Shown: positions 62,260 to 64,000 of the stretch, in pieces
Layout of the letters: every line of letters begins with the position of its first letter
How positions within the stretch are numbered: the stretch's first letter is position 1
Origin: Parvibaculum sp.
Lineage (GTDB): Bacteria; Pseudomonadota; Alphaproteobacteria; Parvibaculales; Parvibaculaceae
Assembly (NCBI GenBank): GCA_019635975.1
Contig: JAHBYM010000003.1
Coordinates: 1-64,000 of the forward strand
DNA length: 64,000 nucleotides
Direction of reading: 5' to 3'
Position numbers and translations under genes: made by a program
Notes under the pieces: generated by a model
What the model saw: only the letters and a program-made list of their open reading frames with translations
The model's database searches: none
Told to the model about the DNA's origin: nothing

Positions 62260-62877
62260 ATGAGCCGGATCGACACCATCGTATTCGACATCGGCAATGT
62301 GCTGGTCCGGTGGGATCCGCGGCATCTCTATCGTTCGGTCTTTGCCGACGAGGCCGAGATGGAGCATTTCCTCGCCCATGTCTGCACGATGGACTGGCAT
62401 ATCGAGCACGACCGGGGCCTTTCCTTCGCCGAGAACGCGGCGCGGCTGAAGGCCGTTCACCCGGATCGCGCCGACCTGATCGATCTCTGGGGCGCGCGCT
62501 ATGTCGAGATGACGCCTGACCGCGTGCCGGGCACGGCGGCGCTGCTGCACGGGCTGAAAGCGGCCGGCCATGCCGTTCACGGCCTCACCAACATGCCGTC
62601 GGACTTCTTTCCGGTGCTGGCGGAGCATTACCCGGAGCTTGAATTGCTGGAGGAGACGGTCGTGTCCGGGGATGAGGGTGTCATCAAGCCCGACCCGAAG
62701 ATCTACGAAATCCTGATCGCGCGCACCGGGCTCGCGCCGGCGCGGACGCTCTTCATCGACGACTCGGCTGCCAATGTGGCCGCCGCCGCCGGCCTCGGCT
62801 TTGCCGTGCATCGTTTCGAGGATGCGGCCGGTCTTCAGGGCGAATTGCGGCGGCTTGGCCTGCTTTCGGCTGAATGA
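62260..62877 (+). CDS. HAD-superfamily hydrolase (subfamily IA)
   Basis: 205 residues. VFDIGNVLVRWD carries the nucleophile Asp; the usual second Asp is replaced by Asn (D-x-G-N-V), as in many IA phosphatases. HGLTNMPSDFF, IKPDPKIYEIL with Lys, and LFIDDSAANVAAA are motifs II-IV. The cap is a small helical bundle. It probably dephosphorylates a small metabolite. It follows the rpmJ terminator. Confidence 0.92.
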   Translation: MSRIDTIVFDIGNVLVRWDPRHLYRSVFADEAEMEHFLAHVCTMDWHIEHDRGLSFAENAARLKAVHPDRADLIDLWGARYVEMTPDRVPGTAALLHGLKAAGHAVHGLTNMPSDFFPVLAEHYPELELLEETVVSGDEGVIKPDPKIYEILIARTGLAPARTLFIDDSAANVAAAAGLGFAVHRFEDAAGLQGELRRLGLLSAE

Positions 62878-62954
62878 AGGCGGCTTGCCGGGTTTCGGCA
62901 CCGGGCCCCGCGCTATAGTGTGAGCCGGACAGAAGCCAAGCGGAGGCAGGCGGC

Positions 62955-64000
62955 ATGAGCGACCGGTTTATGATCTACGGCGCCACGGGCTATACGGGCA
63001 AGCTCGTCGCGCGGACGGCAAAGACTCTCGGGCTGAAGCCGCTGCTGGCGGGGCGCAACGAGGCGCGGCTGAAGTCGATCGCCGCACAGCACGGTTTCGA
63101 ATATCAGGCCATATCGCTCGACGATCCCGAAGCGCTCGATGCCGGGCTTTCGCAGGTTGACGCCGTTCTGCACATCGCCGGACCCTTTTCGCAGACATCG
63201 CGGCCGATGGTCGATGCCTGCCTGCGCACCGGCACGCATTATCTCGACATCACCGGCGAGATCGACGTTTTCGAGGCTTGTGCCGCGCGCGACGCCGAGG
63301 CGAAGGACGCGAAGATCATGCTGATGCCCGGCGTCGGCTTCGACGTGGTGCCGAGCGATTGCCTTGCCGCGCATATGAAACGGCGGCTGCCCGACGCTAC
63401 CGAACTGACGCTCGGCATTTCGGGTCTCGGGCAGATGTCGCATGGCACGGCGAAAACCGGCGTCGAGAGCATCGGCACCGGCACGCGGGTCCGGCGCGAG
63501 GGACACATTCTGGCGTTGCGCAAACCGCCGCAGCGCGAGATCGATTTCGGCAGCGGCGCGAAATCGGCCATCGCCATCGGTTGGGGCGATGTCGCTACCG
63601 CCTGGCATTCGACGCATATTCCCGACATCACGGTTTATTTCGAGGCGAGCCCGCAGCTCGAACAGATGGCGAAGATGGGCAGCCTGATGCGCTGGCTGCT
63701 GAGCCTCGGGCCGGCGCAGCGGGCGCTGAAAAAGCGCATCGAGAAAATGCCCGAAGGGCCGACCGATGCGCAGCGCGCCGAAGGCTATTCGGTGCTTTAC
63801 GGCGAGGCGATCAATGCCGCCGGCGAAAAGGCAGTGTCGCGGCTCAGGACGCCGGAAGGCTACACGCTGACCGCGATGACCGGCCTCGAAATCATGCGCC
63901 GCGTACTGGCGGGCGAGGCGACGCCCGGCTACCAGACGCCGTCGTCGGTTTTCGGCGCCGATTTCATCACCGAATTCGACGGCTGCGTCCGGACCGACAT
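62955..64000 (+). CDS. Saccharopine-dehydrogenase-like / trans-acting enoyl-reductase family protein, partial
   Basis: 348 residues are visible before the window ends; there is no stop. MIYGATGYTGKLVARTAKTLG is the dinucleotide-binding Rossmann start, followed by LLAGRNEARLKSIA and HYLDITGEIDVFEAC, as in the saccharopine-dehydrogenase/enoyl-reductase group that includes proteins of lipid modification. GCGGAGG precedes the ATG. The family is about 350-420 residues long, so most of the protein is seen. The function in this organism is unknown. Confidence 0.88.
   Translation, partial: MSDRFMIYGATGYTGKLVARTAKTLGLKPLLAGRNEARLKSIAAQHGFEYQAISLDDPEALDAGLSQVDAVLHIAGPFSQTSRPMVDACLRTGTHYLDITGEIDVFEACAARDAEAKDAKIMLMPGVGFDVVPSDCLAAHMKRRLPDATELTLGISGLGQMSHGTAKTGVESIGTGTRVRREGHILALRKPPQREIDFGSGAKSAIAIGWGDVATAWHSTHIPDITVYFEASPQLEQMAKMGSLMRWLLSLGPAQRALKKRIEKMPEGPTDAQRAEGYSVLYGEAINAAGEKAVSRLRTPEGYTLTAMTGLEIMRRVLAGEATPGYQTPSSVFGADFITEFDGCVRTD

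Overview
The window is high-GC, gene-dense chromosomal DNA from an alphaproteobacterium. The evidence is a CpdR-type response regulator, an L36 protein of the zinc-free alphaproteobacterial kind, PlcP/Agt lipid-remodelling genes, a ROSE-like RNA thermometer before a small heat-shock gene, and two copies of a paired-hairpin intergenic repeat of the kind common in Hyphomicrobiales. Many lipid and acyl-CoA genes would suit a Parvibaculum-like organism, but that placement is an inference. There is no prophage, integrase, transposase or CRISPR array. Both edges cut genes: gltB on the left, a saccharopine-dehydrogenase-like gene on the right.

Layout. 1-8.8 kb: gltB (partial), threonine aldolase, an Hpt protein convergent with a hybrid histidine kinase, and an esterase. 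8.9-17.6 kb: a Pat/PatZ-like CoA-ligase-acetyltransferase fusion, hsp20 with its thermometer, a complete branched-chain amino-acid-type ABC operon (J-H-M-G-F) and a His/Tyr-rich secreted protein. 17.6-28.3 kb: acyl-CoA carboxyltransferase, SCP2 protein, lysophospholipase-like hydrolase, inositol-phosphatase-family enzyme, amidohydrolase, typA, an AraC-VOC-SRPBCC cluster, and an MFS-flavoprotein pair. 28.4-36.4 kb: the phosphate-stress operon plcP-agt behind a triple Pho box, a divergent lipid kinase, an FMN glutamate-synthase-like enzyme, a lytic transglycosylase, a candidate sRNA, an N-formylglutamate amidohydrolase, cpdR and tRNA-Val(GAC). 36.6-48.4 kb: a two-gene RND efflux operon, a second (orphan) Pho box, radical SAM, TauD-like and GST genes, a DUF559 gene set in palindromic repeats, and a divergent MMPL/DUF1329 pair. 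48.4-64 kb: thiolase-DUF35 pair, nitroreductase, arylsulfatase, LuxR-HTH/esterase pair, an outer-membrane-like lipoprotein, DUF1028, acyl-CoA dehydrogenase, MFS, CPBP protease, rpmJ, a HAD phosphatase and the partial reductase.

The most coherent story is membrane-lipid remodelling under phosphate starvation. PlcP would remove phosphate head groups, Agt would glycosylate the resulting diacylglycerol, and the divergent kinase could return diacylglycerol to phosphatidic acid. The Pho box lies between them and touches the kinase start. A nearly identical box 10 kb away points at no annotated gene. The DUF559 locus is the best candidate for an undescribed system: its flanking repeats keep a constant hairpin while a second hairpin changes sequence completely yet stays perfectly self-complementary. 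Four pairs of convergent genes overlap by exactly four bases at their stop codons.
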